DNA of 64,000 bases, taken from contig CBDDIZ010000036.1 in assembly GCA_965229305.1 (NCBI GenBank), positions 186,001 through 250,000 on the forward strand. Reading direction: 5' to 3'. Position numbers and translations under genes: made by a program. The notes under the pieces were generated by a model. The model saw only the letters and a list, made by a program, of their open reading frames with translations, had not been told where the DNA came from and did no database searches. Each line of letters begins with the position of its first letter. Positions within the stretch are counted from its first letter, which is position 1. Shown one piece after another: positions 43,226 through 52,277 of the stretch. The DNA comes from JALHNI01 sp965229305 (GTDB lineage Bacteria > Acidobacteriota > Terriglobia > Bryobacterales > Bryobacteraceae).

Positions 43226-44227
43226 ATGTCCCCACGAAATCTGATCCGCATTTTGACGCTTGGCTTCACGCTGGTGGTCATGCTGGTGGTGGCGGCGGCG
43301 TTCGTCGGGTACCAAGGATCGAAGTCGATCCACACGAATGCACAGGAGCTGGTGCGCGGACACTTCGTCAGTTCGGGCCGGGGGGCGGAGCTCGAGTCGC
43401 GGATTGAGTCGCAGAGCCAGGAGTTACTGGACGAACTCGAGGAGTTGTTGGGCATTTGCCTGCTGTTAGCGCTCGGCTGCGCGGGGCTGACGGTGTGGAC
43501 CACGAAGCGGGCGTTTGAGAAGCTGGCCTGGCAAACGCTCGAGCTGGATCGCGTGTCCTGGAACATGCTGCAGGATCAGGAAGTGGTGGCGCGGCGGTTC
43601 TCGCACGAAATGCACGACGAACTCGGGCAATCGCTGACGGGTTTGAAGAGCATGATGAAGCGGCTGGACGTGAAGGATTACGAAGCGCGACGCGCCGAAT
43701 GCGTCCAAGTGCTCGACGAGGTGCTGGAAGGAGTGCGCGAACTGTCGCAGTTGCTGCGGCCGGTGATTCTCGATGACTTCGGCTTGGACGCCGGGCTGCG
43801 CTGGCTGGCTGCCCGCTTTACGCAGCGAACAGGAATCGAAGTGGTGTACCAGTCACTCAATACGTTCCGCCTGAGCGACGAGTTAGAGACGCATCTCTTT
43901 CGCATCGCCCAGGAGGCACTGACCAACATCGCGCGGCATTCGCAGGCGCAGAAGGCGTGGCTCTCGTTCAACATCGTGGGACTGCGGGTGGTGCTGACGA
44001 TTGAAGATAACGGGCGCGGCATCCCCGAAGGCCCGCGGAGCCAGGCGTCGAGTAGCATCGGCATGGTGGGGATGCGCGCTCGGGCGCGCCGGATCGGCGG
44101 CGAACTTATCACGGAAAATCGAGAGAACGGCGGCCTGCGTTTGCGGGTGGAAGCGCCCGTGCAGAAAGCGAGTGAGCAGGATCATGGCAAACACGACGCG
44201 AACAACCATCCGCATCTTATTAGCTGA
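43226..44227 (+). CDS. HisKA_3-type sensor histidine kinase
   Basis: 333 residues. Two membrane segments (IRILTLGFTLVVMLVVAAAFVG and LLGICLLLALGCAGLTVW) flank a ~45-residue periplasmic loop. A HisKA_3 domain has the phosphoacceptor H130 in HEMHDELGQSLTG, followed by an ATPase with EALTNIARHSQ, EDNGRGIP and GMVGMRARARRIGGEL. This is a NarX/DesK-like kinase. Its 3' end overlaps the response-regulator gene by 44 bp, so the two are coupled. The signal is unknown; the loop is short. Confidence 0.9.
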   Translation: MSPRNLIRILTLGFTLVVMLVVAAAFVGYQGSKSIHTNAQELVRGHFVSSGRGAELESRIESQSQELLDELEELLGICLLLALGCAGLTVWTTKRAFEKLAWQTLELDRVSWNMLQDQEVVARRFSHEMHDELGQSLTGLKSMMKRLDVKDYEARRAECVQVLDEVLEGVRELSQLLRPVILDDFGLDAGLRWLAARFTQRTGIEVVYQSLNTFRLSDELETHLFRIAQEALTNIARHSQAQKAWLSFNIVGLRVVLTIEDNGRGIPEGPRSQASSSIGMVGMRARARRIGGELITENRENGGLRLRVEAPVQKASEQDHGKHDANNHPHLIS

Positions 44228-44834
44228 CGACCATGCCGTGGTGCGCCGCGGGTTTCGGATGATTCTGGCCTCGCAGCCGGACATGGTAGTGATCGGCGAG
44301 GCGATGAACGGCCGGGAAGCGGTGGAGTTGGCGCAGTCGCTGCAGCCGGACATCGTGGTGATGGACGTTTCGATGCCCGAGCTGAGCGGCATCGAGGGCA
44401 CCCGGCGCATCTCGGAGCTTTGTCCGCGAACGCGCGTGCTCGCGCTCAGCATGCACCGCGATGCCGTGTATGTACGCGAGATCCTGCGGGCGGGCGCCCG
44501 CGGGTATCTGGTGAAGGATGCCGATGACGATGCGCTGATCGGCGCCGTGCGGGCGATTGCGCAGGGCGAAGGCTACCTGAGTCCGGCCGTAGCCGATGCG
44601 GTGCTCGATGACTATCGCAAGCACGTCTCGAATCCGATCGACCTGCTCACGTCACGCGAACGCGAAGTGCTGCAACTGATCGCCGAGGGCAAGACGAACA
44701 AGGAGATCGCCACGATTCTGACGCTGAGCGTCTACACCGTGGAGTCGCACCGAGGCCGGATCATGGAAAAGCTGAACCTGCACAGCGCGGGCGATGTGGT
44801 TCGCTTCGCGCTGCGCAATGGCTTGATTCAGTAA
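44184..44834 (+). CDS. NarL/FixJ-type response regulator
   Basis: 216 residues from ATG 44184. Receiver domain with D61 (VVMDVSMPELSG), acidic pair DD near 15 and the conserved Lys in GYLVKDADD. The C-terminal LuxR-type HTH is LTSREREVLQLIAEGKTNKEIATILTLSVYTVESHRGRIMEKL. It should bind DNA when phosphorylated by the kinase encoded just upstream. Translationally coupled to it by a 44-bp overlap. Confidence 0.93.
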   Translation: MANTTRTTIRILLADDHAVVRRGFRMILASQPDMVVIGEAMNGREAVELAQSLQPDIVVMDVSMPELSGIEGTRRISELCPRTRVLALSMHRDAVYVREILRAGARGYLVKDADDDALIGAVRAIAQGEGYLSPAVADAVLDDYRKHVSNPIDLLTSREREVLQLIAEGKTNKEIATILTLSVYTVESHRGRIMEKLNLHSAGDVVRFALRNGLIQ

Positions 44835-44840
44835 GGAGCG

Positions 44841-46121
44841 CTAAGCGAGGTCGCCGCGCTTGGTGATCACTTCCGCCTGCAGATACGGCCGGAGCACTTC
44901 GGGCACAACGACGGTGCCATCGGCCTGCTGATAGTTCTCGATGATCGCGACCCAGGTACGGCCAACGGCCAGGCCACTGCCGTTGAGCGTGTGCAGGAAT
45001 TCGTTCTTCTTGCCGGCGCGCATGCGGATGCCCGCGCGGCGGGCCTGGAAGGCGTCGAAGCTCGAGCAGGAGGAGATCTCCTTGTACGCATTCTGACCGG
45101 GGAGCCAGACTTCGATGTCGAAGGTCTTGGCGGAGGAGAAACCCATGTCGCCGGTGCACAGGACGACCGTGCGGAAGGGCAGGCCGAGCTTGCGCAGGAT
45201 ATTTTCCGCGTCGTTGGTGAGCGCGTCGAGTTCGGCCTGGCTTTGCTCCGGGCGTGCGAACTTGACGAGCTCGACCTTCTGGAACTGATGCTGGCGGATG
45301 ATGCCGCGGACGTCGCGGCCATGGCTACCGGCTTCGCTGCGGAAGCAAGGCGTGTAGGCACATAGCTTCACCGGCAGCAGATCGCCGTCGAGCGTCTCGT
45401 CGCGATAGAGGTTGGTGACCGGCACTTCCGCCGTCGGGGCGAGCCAGAAGTCGGTGTCTTCGCACTTGAACAGGTCGCCGGCGAACTTGGGTAACTGGCC
45501 GGTGCCGAAGAGGCTGGCGGAGTTGACGAGAAAAGGCGGCAGCACTTCGGTGTAGCCGTGCTCGCGAGTGTGGACGTCGAGCATGAAGCTGACCAGGGCG
45601 CGCTCGAGGCGGGCGCCGAGTCCCCAGTAGACAGCGAAACGCGCGCCGGTGACTTTGGTGGCCCGTTCCAGATCGAGAATGCCCAAGGCGGGGCCCAAGT
45701 CCCAATGCGGTTGCGCGGGGAAGCTGAAGGTGGGAATGGTGCCTTCGCGACGCACCTCGACGTTGTCGTGTTCGTCCTTGCCCAGCGGCACGGACTCATG
45801 CGGCAGATTCGGAATGCCCTGCAGGATGCCGCGGAACTCGTCGTCCAGCGTCTTGACGGTTTCCTCGAGAGAAGCGATGCGCTCCTTGGCGGCGCGGACG
45901 TTTTCCTGCAGCAGGGCGGTATCGCCGCCGGCCTTCTTGAGCTTGCCGATTTCCTGACTCTCGGCGTTCAGCTTGGCGCGCAGGGTTTCGGTCTCGGTCA
46001 CAGCGGCACGGCGGCGAGTGTCGAGATCGCGAAACAGGTCGCGGTCCATCGAGAACCCGCGCGTCGCGAGCCGATCGAGAACCGCATCAAGATGGGAACG
46101 GAAATATCCGAGGTCGTGCAT
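44841..46121 (-). CDS. serS: Seryl-tRNA synthetase
   Basis: 426 residues, the normal SerRS length. The N-terminal ~100 residues form the tRNA-binding antiparallel coiled coil (ETLRAKLNAESQEIGKLKKAGGD and ERIASLEETVKTLDDEF). Class II catalytic core with TAEVPVTNLYRDE, then motif 2 LCAYTPCFRSEAGSHGRDVRGIIRQHQF, and motif 3 NGSGLAVGRTWVAIIENYQ. It charges tRNA-Ser and tRNA-Sec precursors. It converges on the response regulator, 6 bp apart. Confidence 0.95.
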   Translation of the reverse strand: MHDLGYFRSHLDAVLDRLATRGFSMDRDLFRDLDTRRRAAVTETETLRAKLNAESQEIGKLKKAGGDTALLQENVRAAKERIASLEETVKTLDDEFRGILQGIPNLPHESVPLGKDEHDNVEVRREGTIPTFSFPAQPHWDLGPALGILDLERATKVTGARFAVYWGLGARLERALVSFMLDVHTREHGYTEVLPPFLVNSASLFGTGQLPKFAGDLFKCEDTDFWLAPTAEVPVTNLYRDETLDGDLLPVKLCAYTPCFRSEAGSHGRDVRGIIRQHQFQKVELVKFARPEQSQAELDALTNDAENILRKLGLPFRTVVLCTGDMGFSSAKTFDIEVWLPGQNAYKEISSCSSFDAFQARRAGIRMRAGKKNEFLHTLNGSGLAVGRTWVAIIENYQQADGTVVVPEVLRPYLQAEVITKRGDLA

Positions 46122-46147
46122 GAACCTACAGGATAACCGTCAGGCCG

Positions 46148-47272
46148 CTAACGCTGCTCGATGGGGATCCAGGGCTGCCCGACTTCCTTGCCCTTGTAGT
46201 CGGCGCGGGGGCGGATCAGGCGATTGTTCCGGTACTGCTCCAGCGTATGGGCGGTCCAGCCGGACATGCGGCTGACGGCGAAAATCGGCGTGAAGAGGTC
46301 GGCCGGGATGCCGAGGGAGTAGTAGGTGGAGGCCGAGAAGAAGTCGACGTTGGCGTTCAGATTCTTCGCGTTCTTGATGTAGTCGGCGATGGCGGTGGAG
46401 GTCTCGTAGAGGTCCACGTGACCGGTGCGTTCGCCGATTTCCTTGGAGAGACGGGCCAAGTGGATCGCGCGGGGGTCAATGGTCTTGTAGACGCGGTGGC
46501 CGAAGCCCGCGACCTTTTGCTTGTTGGCGAGGCGTTCCTTCACCCACTCGAGCGCCTTTTCCTTGGTGCCGGTGGCGAGCAGATACTTGATCACGTCTTC
46601 GTTGGCGCCGCCGTGGAGCGGTCCTTTGAGGGCGCAGATACCGGCCGTGGCGGCCGAGTAGATGTCGGAGAGCGTCGCCGCGGTCACGCGGCTCGCAAAG
46701 GTGGACGCGTTCAATTCGTGGTCGGCGTGGAGGGTCAAGGCAATGTCGAAGGCCTTTTCCATCACGGCGTCAGGACGCTTGCCGGTCAACGTATAGAGGA
46801 AATTCGCGGCAAAGCCCAGCGACGGATCGCTCGCGATCACCGGCTCACTCTTGCGCAAGCGGTTGAAGCTCGTGACGATGGTGGCCGTTTTGGCCATGAG
46901 CTTAGTCGCCTTGAGCAGATTGGCTTCGGGCGTCATCTCGTCGGCCTGGGGATCGCTGATGCCGAGCATCGAGACGGCCGTGCGGAGCACGTGCATCGGT
47001 TTGCCCTGGGGGACGGTTGCGAGAAACGCGGACACGCCTTCGGGGAGGTCGCGATGCGCCACCAACTGGTTTTTCAGTTCAGCCAGTTCGTCGGCCTTCG
47101 GCAAACGACCATGCCAAAGGAGGAAAATCACTTCTTCGAACGTGGCGTTCTCCGCCAGCGTATTGATCGAGTAGCCGTAATAGGCTAGGACGCCCTCATC
47201 GCCATCGATATAACAAATCTCAGAATCTGCGGCAATGATGCCTTCTAAACCCGCGCCGGACACAGTAGCCAT
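46148..47272 (-). CDS. gltA: Citrate synthase family protein
   Basis: 374 residues, the short bacterial type of citrate/2-methylcitrate synthase. ATG 47272 follows AGGTATACGA. Landmarks: LHADHELNASTFASRV (catalytic His), LKGPLHGGANEDVIKYL, GFGHRVYKTIDPRA and NVDFFSASTYYSLGIP with the catalytic Asp. It condenses acetyl-CoA (or propionyl-CoA) with oxaloacetate. No prp genes are nearby, so citrate synthase is preferred to methylcitrate synthase. Divergent from the E1 gene. Confidence 0.9.
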   Translation of the reverse strand: MATVSGAGLEGIIAADSEICYIDGDEGVLAYYGYSINTLAENATFEEVIFLLWHGRLPKADELAELKNQLVAHRDLPEGVSAFLATVPQGKPMHVLRTAVSMLGISDPQADEMTPEANLLKATKLMAKTATIVTSFNRLRKSEPVIASDPSLGFAANFLYTLTGKRPDAVMEKAFDIALTLHADHELNASTFASRVTAATLSDIYSAATAGICALKGPLHGGANEDVIKYLLATGTKEKALEWVKERLANKQKVAGFGHRVYKTIDPRAIHLARLSKEIGERTGHVDLYETSTAIADYIKNAKNLNANVDFFSASTYYSLGIPADLFTPIFAVSRMSGWTAHTLEQYRNNRLIRPRADYKGKEVGQPWIPIEQR

Positions 47273-47403
47273 TCGTATACCTATTTGAGACTCTATCAGA
47301 AGACCGGACGGCCTCGGAAAGCTTCGCATCTTTACATGCAAAAATGCCCCGACGATGGCTTGCTTCGCCAGCCCTGGGCTAAGATATCTGGAGAGCCCGT
47401 CCT

Positions 47404-49566
47404 ATGCGTTTATCCTCGATTGCGGCCCAGCCAGCTCTCACCCGCACCAAGCGCGGATCCGCATCTGCGAAGAGCGCCCCCATGGCAGGCGTCGAAACGG
47501 AGGCTGACCTCCGGGCCTCCACGCTCACCTCCGAACAACTGCTCACCGCTTACCGCCACATGCTCAGCTCGCGCTTGATCGACGATCGCGAGATTCTGAT
47601 GAAGCGGCAGAACAAGATTTATTTCCAGGTGAGCGCGGCGGGTCATGAAGCAGCGCAAACGGCCGCGGGCATGGCTTTGCAGGCCGGGCACGATTGGTTT
47701 TACCCCTACTACCGTGATCGCGCGCTGTGCCTGGCGCTGGGTGTGACGGCGGAAGAGATGTTTCTCCAAGGTGTGGGCGCGGCGCGCGATGCGGCGTCCG
47801 GCGGACGCCAGATGCCCTCGCACTGGTCCGACCCGGCCAAGCACATTGTCACCGGTTCGTCGCCCACGGGCACGCAATTCCTGCAGGCAATCGGGTGCGC
47901 GCATGCGTCGAAGCTGGCCGGCACCGATGAGGTGACGCTGGTGTGCACCGGCGATGGCGCGACCAGCGAAGGCGAGTTCTGGGAATCGATCAACATCGCG
48001 ACGCTCGACAAGCTGCCCGTGCTTTACCTGGTGGAGGACAACGGCTGGGCGATCTCGGTGCCCGTGGAGCGGCAAACGCCCGGCGGCAAGATCAGCAAGT
48101 TGCTCGAGAGCTTCCCGAACCTGCTGCTGCTGGAAGTGGACGGCTGCGACTTCGTGGCGAGCTATGAAGCGATGAGCACCGCTGCGGCGTGGGTGCGCCA
48201 GGGCAATGGTCCGGCGCTGGTCCACGCGACGGTGACGCGGCCTTATTCGCATTCGCTTTCGGACGACGACCGGCTCTACAAGAGTGCCGAGGAGCGCGCT
48301 GACGAAGCCGCGCGCGATCCGCTGCCGCGCATGGTGGACTATCTGATCGGCGAGGGTCTGGCGACCCAGGAAGAGCTGGATCGGCTCAGCGCAAAGTTGT
48401 TTCAGGAATTCGACGAAACCAGCCGCCGGGCTCAGGCCGAGCCACCGCCGGCGACGGACACGATCCTGCGGCATCTGTACTCGGAAACGGTGGATCCGAC
48501 GGGCGCCCAGTTCGAGGCAGAGCCGGTGTTCTCCGGCGAGCCGCGGACGATGGTCGACGAGATCAACCTGACGCTGCACGAAGAAATGCGCCGCGATTCG
48601 CGGGTGTTGGTGTTCGGCGAAGACGTGGCCGATTGCAGCCGCGAAGAGAATCTTTCGACGGTGAAGGGCAAGGGCGGCGTGTTTAAGGCGACGCTCGGCC
48701 TGCAGCGCGTTTTTGGGAGCGATCGCTGCTTCAACACCACGCTGGCGGAAGCAGGCATCATGGGCCGGGCGATTGGCCTGGCGACGCGCGGTTGGAAGCC
48801 GATCACCGAGATTCAGTTCTTCGACTACATCTGGCCGGCAATGATGCAGATCCGCGACGAACTCGCGACGATCCGCTGGCGCTCCTACGGCGGCTTCAGT
48901 TGCCCGGTGGTGATCCGCGTGGCGACGGGCGGCTATCTCACCGGCGGCGCCGTGTATCACAGCCAGAACGGCGAGAGCATCTTTACCCACATTCCCGGTT
49001 TGCGGGTGGTGATGCCGTCCAATTCGCTCGATGCCTGCGGTTTGCTCCGCACGGCGATTCGCTGCGATGACCCGGTGCTATTTCTCGAGCACAAAAAACT
49101 CTATCGCGAGCCGTACAATCGCGCGCCGCACCCTGGACCTGACTACACGATTCCGTTCGGCAAGGCGCGGCTGATGAAGGCTGGCGACTCGCTTACGATT
49201 CTTACCTACGGGGCGCTGGTGCAGAAGAGTCTGCAGGCCGCGCAGCGCCTGGAGGCAGAATTCCCCGGACGCACGGTGGAAGTGATCGACCTGCGCTCGC
49301 TTTCGCCCTATGATTGGACCGCGATTGCCGAGTCCGTCCGCAAGACGAGCCGGGTGATGGTAGCGCACGAAGACACCAAGAGCTGGGGCTTTGGCGCCGA
49401 GATCGCGGCCAGGATGGCCGACGAACTCTTCACGGACCTCGATGCGCCGGTAGGCCGGGTGGCCGCCAAAGACACCTGGGTGGCTTACCATCCGTCGCTC
49501 GAAGACGCTATCCTGCCGCAGGTGGAAGACCTGGTGCAGGAAGGCTCGCGACTGCTGCGCTTCTAG
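47404..49566 (+). CDS. 2-oxoacid dehydrogenase E1, fused alpha and beta subunits (branched-chain type)
   Basis: 720 residues. The first ~360 are an E1 alpha domain: thiamine motif VCTGDGATSEGEFWESINIATLDKLPVLYLVEDNGW (GDG to N), and substrate-region YRDRALCLALG. The second half is E1 beta: VLVFGEDVADCSREENLSTV, TTLAEAGIMGRAIGLATRGWKPITEIQF and HEDTKSWGFGAEIAARMAD. The fusion matches 2-oxoisovalerate (branched-chain) dehydrogenase E1 of many Acidobacteria and Bacteroidetes. It decarboxylates 2-oxo acids onto lipoyl-E2; no E2 or E3 is adjacent. ATG 47404 has GGAG 10 bases upstream; ATG 47482 is an alternative. Confidence 0.9.
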   Translation: MRLSSIAAQPALTRTKRGSASAKSAPMAGVETEADLRASTLTSEQLLTAYRHMLSSRLIDDREILMKRQNKIYFQVSAAGHEAAQTAAGMALQAGHDWFYPYYRDRALCLALGVTAEEMFLQGVGAARDAASGGRQMPSHWSDPAKHIVTGSSPTGTQFLQAIGCAHASKLAGTDEVTLVCTGDGATSEGEFWESINIATLDKLPVLYLVEDNGWAISVPVERQTPGGKISKLLESFPNLLLLEVDGCDFVASYEAMSTAAAWVRQGNGPALVHATVTRPYSHSLSDDDRLYKSAEERADEAARDPLPRMVDYLIGEGLATQEELDRLSAKLFQEFDETSRRAQAEPPPATDTILRHLYSETVDPTGAQFEAEPVFSGEPRTMVDEINLTLHEEMRRDSRVLVFGEDVADCSREENLSTVKGKGGVFKATLGLQRVFGSDRCFNTTLAEAGIMGRAIGLATRGWKPITEIQFFDYIWPAMMQIRDELATIRWRSYGGFSCPVVIRVATGGYLTGGAVYHSQNGESIFTHIPGLRVVMPSNSLDACGLLRTAIRCDDPVLFLEHKKLYREPYNRAPHPGPDYTIPFGKARLMKAGDSLTILTYGALVQKSLQAAQRLEAEFPGRTVEVIDLRSLSPYDWTAIAESVRKTSRVMVAHEDTKSWGFGAEIAARMADELFTDLDAPVGRVAAKDTWVAYHPSLEDAILPQVEDLVQEGSRLLRF

Positions 49567-49571
49567 ACCAC

Positions 49572-50456
49572 CTAGCGCTTCAGCCAACTGAGGACAGCCC
49601 GGTTCACCTTTTCCGGCGCGTCCTGTTGCGCGAAGTGACTGGCCTCGGGGATCGTCACCAGCGTCCAGTCATCCACCCAGTCCCACGTGCCGGCCAGGGC
49701 GCCGGGCAAGAGCGCCGTATCCTTCAAGCCGTGAATCTGGAGCACCGGGCATTGGGGCTTCACGACGGGACCGGTGGGCTCACGATACGGTTCGCGCGGA
49801 TAGTTGCGGCGGTAGTAGTTCATCATGCCGTCGAGGCTCGAGCGGGAGAAGGCTTCGACGTACTTCTTGCGCGCTTCCGGGTCGCGCACCCAGCGGGCGA
49901 GGGCCTCCGACGTCAACTTCTCGTGTGAGTCCGGTTGTTGGAAGCGCCGCGCGTATTCACTCGCTTTCTGCTGGTCGGGATTGTTGGCGAGTTCTCGAGC
50001 CAAGCCACGGGGATGCGGCAGGTTCACGATGATGAGCTTCGAGACGACTTGGGGCACGTTGAAGGCGACCTGCCAAGCGATGGCGCCACCCCAGTCGTGC
50101 GCCATCAGAATGGCGGGCGAGGGGCCTTGGGCGCGGATCACGGCGACGACGTCGCCGACCAGCAGACGCATGTCGTAGGCCGCGGGGTCAGTGGGCTGGC
50201 CGCTCAGATTGTAGCCGCGGAGGTCCATCGCGACGGCACGATAGCCGGCGTCGGAGAGGGCTTCCATCTGGGCTCGCCAGGTGTACCAGAAGTCGGGGAA
50301 GCCGTGCACCATCACGACCACTGGACCAGCTTTGGGCCCCATTGCCGCGTAGTGAATCTTGACGCCGCCGGAGTCGGCGAAACCGTGCTCCACGCGGCTG
50401 TCGATCTCAGCGAAAGCCGTCGAAACCAGCAGCACTCCAACCCAGTACTGTTTCAT
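49572..50456 (-). CDS. Secreted alpha/beta hydrolase, epoxide-hydrolase-like
   Basis: 294 residues with a signal peptide (YWVGVLLVSTAFAE). Alpha/beta-hydrolase core: VVVMVHGFPDFWYTWRAQM (oxyanion loop HGFPDFWYTW), AHDWGGAIAWQ with an Asp nucleophile as in epoxide hydrolases, and a late catalytic His in EASHFAQQDAPEKV. It likely opens epoxides or a related ester/dehalogenase substrate in the periplasm. It converges on the E1 gene with only 5 bp between. Confidence 0.82.
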   Translation of the reverse strand: MKQYWVGVLLVSTAFAEIDSRVEHGFADSGGVKIHYAAMGPKAGPVVVMVHGFPDFWYTWRAQMEALSDAGYRAVAMDLRGYNLSGQPTDPAAYDMRLLVGDVVAVIRAQGPSPAILMAHDWGGAIAWQVAFNVPQVVSKLIIVNLPHPRGLARELANNPDQQKASEYARRFQQPDSHEKLTSEALARWVRDPEARKKYVEAFSRSSLDGMMNYYRRNYPREPYREPTGPVVKPQCPVLQIHGLKDTALLPGALAGTWDWVDDWTLVTIPEASHFAQQDAPEKVNRAVLSWLKR

Positions 50457-50551
50457 CTCTCCACGATGGCACAGATCAAGCGATTTCTTTACACATCTAC
50501 AGAGAGTTATGCTGGTAACCCTCGTAGGATGGAAGCCGTCCTGGAGAACAC

Positions 50552-50569
50552 GGGTGTTTGACCACACCC
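50552..50569 (+). promoter_or_regulatory. Inverted repeat just upstream of a ribosome site
   Basis: GGGTGT (50552-50557) and ACACCC (50564-50569) form a perfect 6-bp stem around TTGACC. The Shine-Dalgarno AAGGAG of the next gene follows within a few bases. In RNA it would be a hairpin at the 5' border of the ribosome site; in DNA it could be a small operator. Confidence 0.35.
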
Positions 50570-50585
50570 ATAAGGAGATAGACAA

Positions 50586-50942
50586 ATGAAACTTCGCCTG
50601 CTGATCAGCTTGGCGACTCTTGCCGTCGCGTCCCTCGCGGCCGACCTTTCCGGCAAGTGGGTCGCGAAGATGCAAACCCCCAACGGCGACACGCGCGAAA
50701 TGGTGATGAATCTCAAAGCGGACGGCGACAAGCTGACCGGCACGGTCTCGGGCATGCGCGGCGACGCCGAGATCACCGAAGGCAAGGTTGCGGGAGATGA
50801 CGTGTCCTGGGTGGTGGTGAGGAACTTCAACGGCAACGAGATTCGCCAGCAGTACAAGGGGAAAGTCACCGGCAGCGAGATGAAGCTGCAAGTGTCGTTC
50901 GGCGAGCGCAGCATGGATGTCACGGCCAAGAAGGCCGAATAA
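50586..50942 (+). CDS. Small secreted beta-rich protein
   Basis: 118 residues with AAGGAG 8 bases before the ATG and a signal peptide (RLLISLATLAVASLAAD). The mature part repeats short beta strands: LSGKWVAKMQTPNGDTREMVMNLKADGDKLTGTVSGMRG, then GKVAGDDVSWVVVRNFNGNEIRQQYKGKVTG. This pattern recurs in small exported proteins of Solibacter relatives, but I know no function. It is single-gene, ended by a strong terminator, suggesting good expression. Confidence 0.75.
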   Translation: MKLRLLISLATLAVASLAADLSGKWVAKMQTPNGDTREMVMNLKADGDKLTGTVSGMRGDAEITEGKVAGDDVSWVVVRNFNGNEIRQQYKGKVTGSEMKLQVSFGERSMDVTAKKAE

Positions 50943-50946
50943 CTCG

Positions 50947-50970
50947 AAAGGCGGGCTTCGGCCCGCCTTT
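50947..50970 (+). terminator. Rho-independent terminator
   Basis: AAAGGCGGGC and GCCCGCCTTT form a perfect 10-bp stem around a TTCG tetraloop, 5 bp after the stop of the small secreted protein. The stem's own 3' T-run supplies the U-tract. Confidence 0.88.
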
Positions 50971-51033
50971 ACGCCCGAGTGGGGCTACGATTTTCAATTG
51001 GCTCGCCGTTTTTTTCGGCCAGAAGTAGAGCGA

Positions 51034-52128
51034 CTAGACCTTCGGAGCAGATCCGATTAAAGCGACGGCGGCGAGATAGACGGCCGCCGCAATGCCTGTC
51101 ATGCCACGCGCCGTGGGGGAGGACACCAGCTCTTTCCACACGGAGAGTCCGAGGGCGGCGATGAGCAGGGGCGCGCCACGCGTGAAGAGATACTGGGCGA
51201 GTTCACCCGGCAGTTCCTTCGGGGGCGCAGAGACCATCAGCACGGCGGCCAGGGCGCCGATGGCGAAGAGGATTCCACCCACCATCCCGAGGAGATGCAC
51301 TTTGAGGCTTCCCTGGAAGTAGCGGAAGAACTGGACTGCGGGTCCCTGCACGGGCAGATTCATGAAGTAGAGGTTGAAGATAAAGGTCGAGACGAAGATG
51401 CCCATGGTGAAGACGAAGGCAAAGCCATAGGCGCCTAGACCGATATCCGGCAGCTGCGCACTAGCGCCCACGCCGGGGACGAAGCCCAACAGGACGCCGC
51501 CGATGACGGCGAACATAATGGCCTTCCAAGTCGCGACCTGACCGTCGCTCTCCTGCTTTTCCTCACGACGCCGGCGATAGTACTTCGGGCCGGCGGGGTC
51601 GGAGGCCGGGACTGGTTCCGCAGTCGCCGTCAACTCGAGCGGCGCGGGAGCGGCGACTCGCTTCGCGGCGGCGACGCAGAGCAAGATCACGATCGCCAAG
51701 AGCGCCCAGCCGATGCCGAGGAAAACGAAATTGAACGAGCGCTGTTGCACCAGCGACCAGAGCGACTCTACCAACAAGGCTACGGCGAAGCTCGAAGGGA
51801 AGGTCAAGGCGATGCCGCCGATCGAGGAGCCGGCGAGAATCAGCAGATTTGCCAGATTGAAGATACAGCCGGCGGCGAAAGCGAAGGCGATGGCGCGGCG
51901 GCCGGCGGTGAGAGAGATGTTGTCCCAGAAACTTAGGTCGGTCCCCATCGATCCGAAAGTAAGTCCGGCGACCAGGGACGCCACCACGGCACCGAAGGCG
52001 AAATCGAAGTAGTACAATTCGAAACGCCAATTGCCGCTCAGCTTGTAAGTGGCTGTCCAGAGGGCGCCACATAACAAGGCGAGTAGCCCCAGTAAGAGGG
52101 CCATTTCATGCGTGGAGGGAAAAATCAT
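51034..52128 (-). CDS. DMT-superfamily sugar transporter, GRP/RhaT-like
   Basis: 364 residues with about 10 hydrophobic segments in two halves (LGLLALLCGALWTATYKL, AFAFAAGCIFNLANLLIL; then AIMFAVIGGVLLGFVPGV, GMVGGILFAIGALAAVLM) and a charged central loop (KYYRRRREEKQESDG). Layout and the FNLANLLILAGSSIGGIALTFP region resemble GRP/RhaT-type drug/metabolite transporters that carry sugars such as rhamnose, glucose or ribose by cation symport. AAGGA lies 6 bases before the ATG. Divergent from a KduD-type catabolic unit, which suggests a deoxy- or uronic-sugar substrate. Confidence 0.75.
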   Translation of the reverse strand: MIFPSTHEMALLLGLLALLCGALWTATYKLSGNWRFELYYFDFAFGAVVASLVAGLTFGSMGTDLSFWDNISLTAGRRAIAFAFAAGCIFNLANLLILAGSSIGGIALTFPSSFAVALLVESLWSLVQQRSFNFVFLGIGWALLAIVILLCVAAAKRVAAPAPLELTATAEPVPASDPAGPKYYRRRREEKQESDGQVATWKAIMFAVIGGVLLGFVPGVGASAQLPDIGLGAYGFAFVFTMGIFVSTFIFNLYFMNLPVQGPAVQFFRYFQGSLKVHLLGMVGGILFAIGALAAVLMVSAPPKELPGELAQYLFTRGAPLLIAALGLSVWKELVSSPTARGMTGIAAAVYLAAVALIGSAPKV

Positions 52129-52277
52129 GCAGAGTCCTTGTGATCCATGCGCTGCGGGGCTCGACGGCGTCCGACTGCTAGCGTCGCCCGTGCGCAGACA
52201 GGCATTATCGTATGTTAACTCCCATCATACATGGATCGCCATCCCGATCCTGTCGCCTGTTCGATAGACTATTGGCG

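Noticed and set aside
42709..44834. SixA acting on the adjacent two-component system
   Set aside because: SixA acts on HPt domains of hybrid kinases; the neighbouring kinase is HisKA_3 type without HPt. Adjacency alone is not enough.
47410..48990. 526-codon minus-strand open frame
   Set aside because: It lies opposite the E1 gene, which has clear thiamine motifs. The antisense translation is low-complexity and basic.
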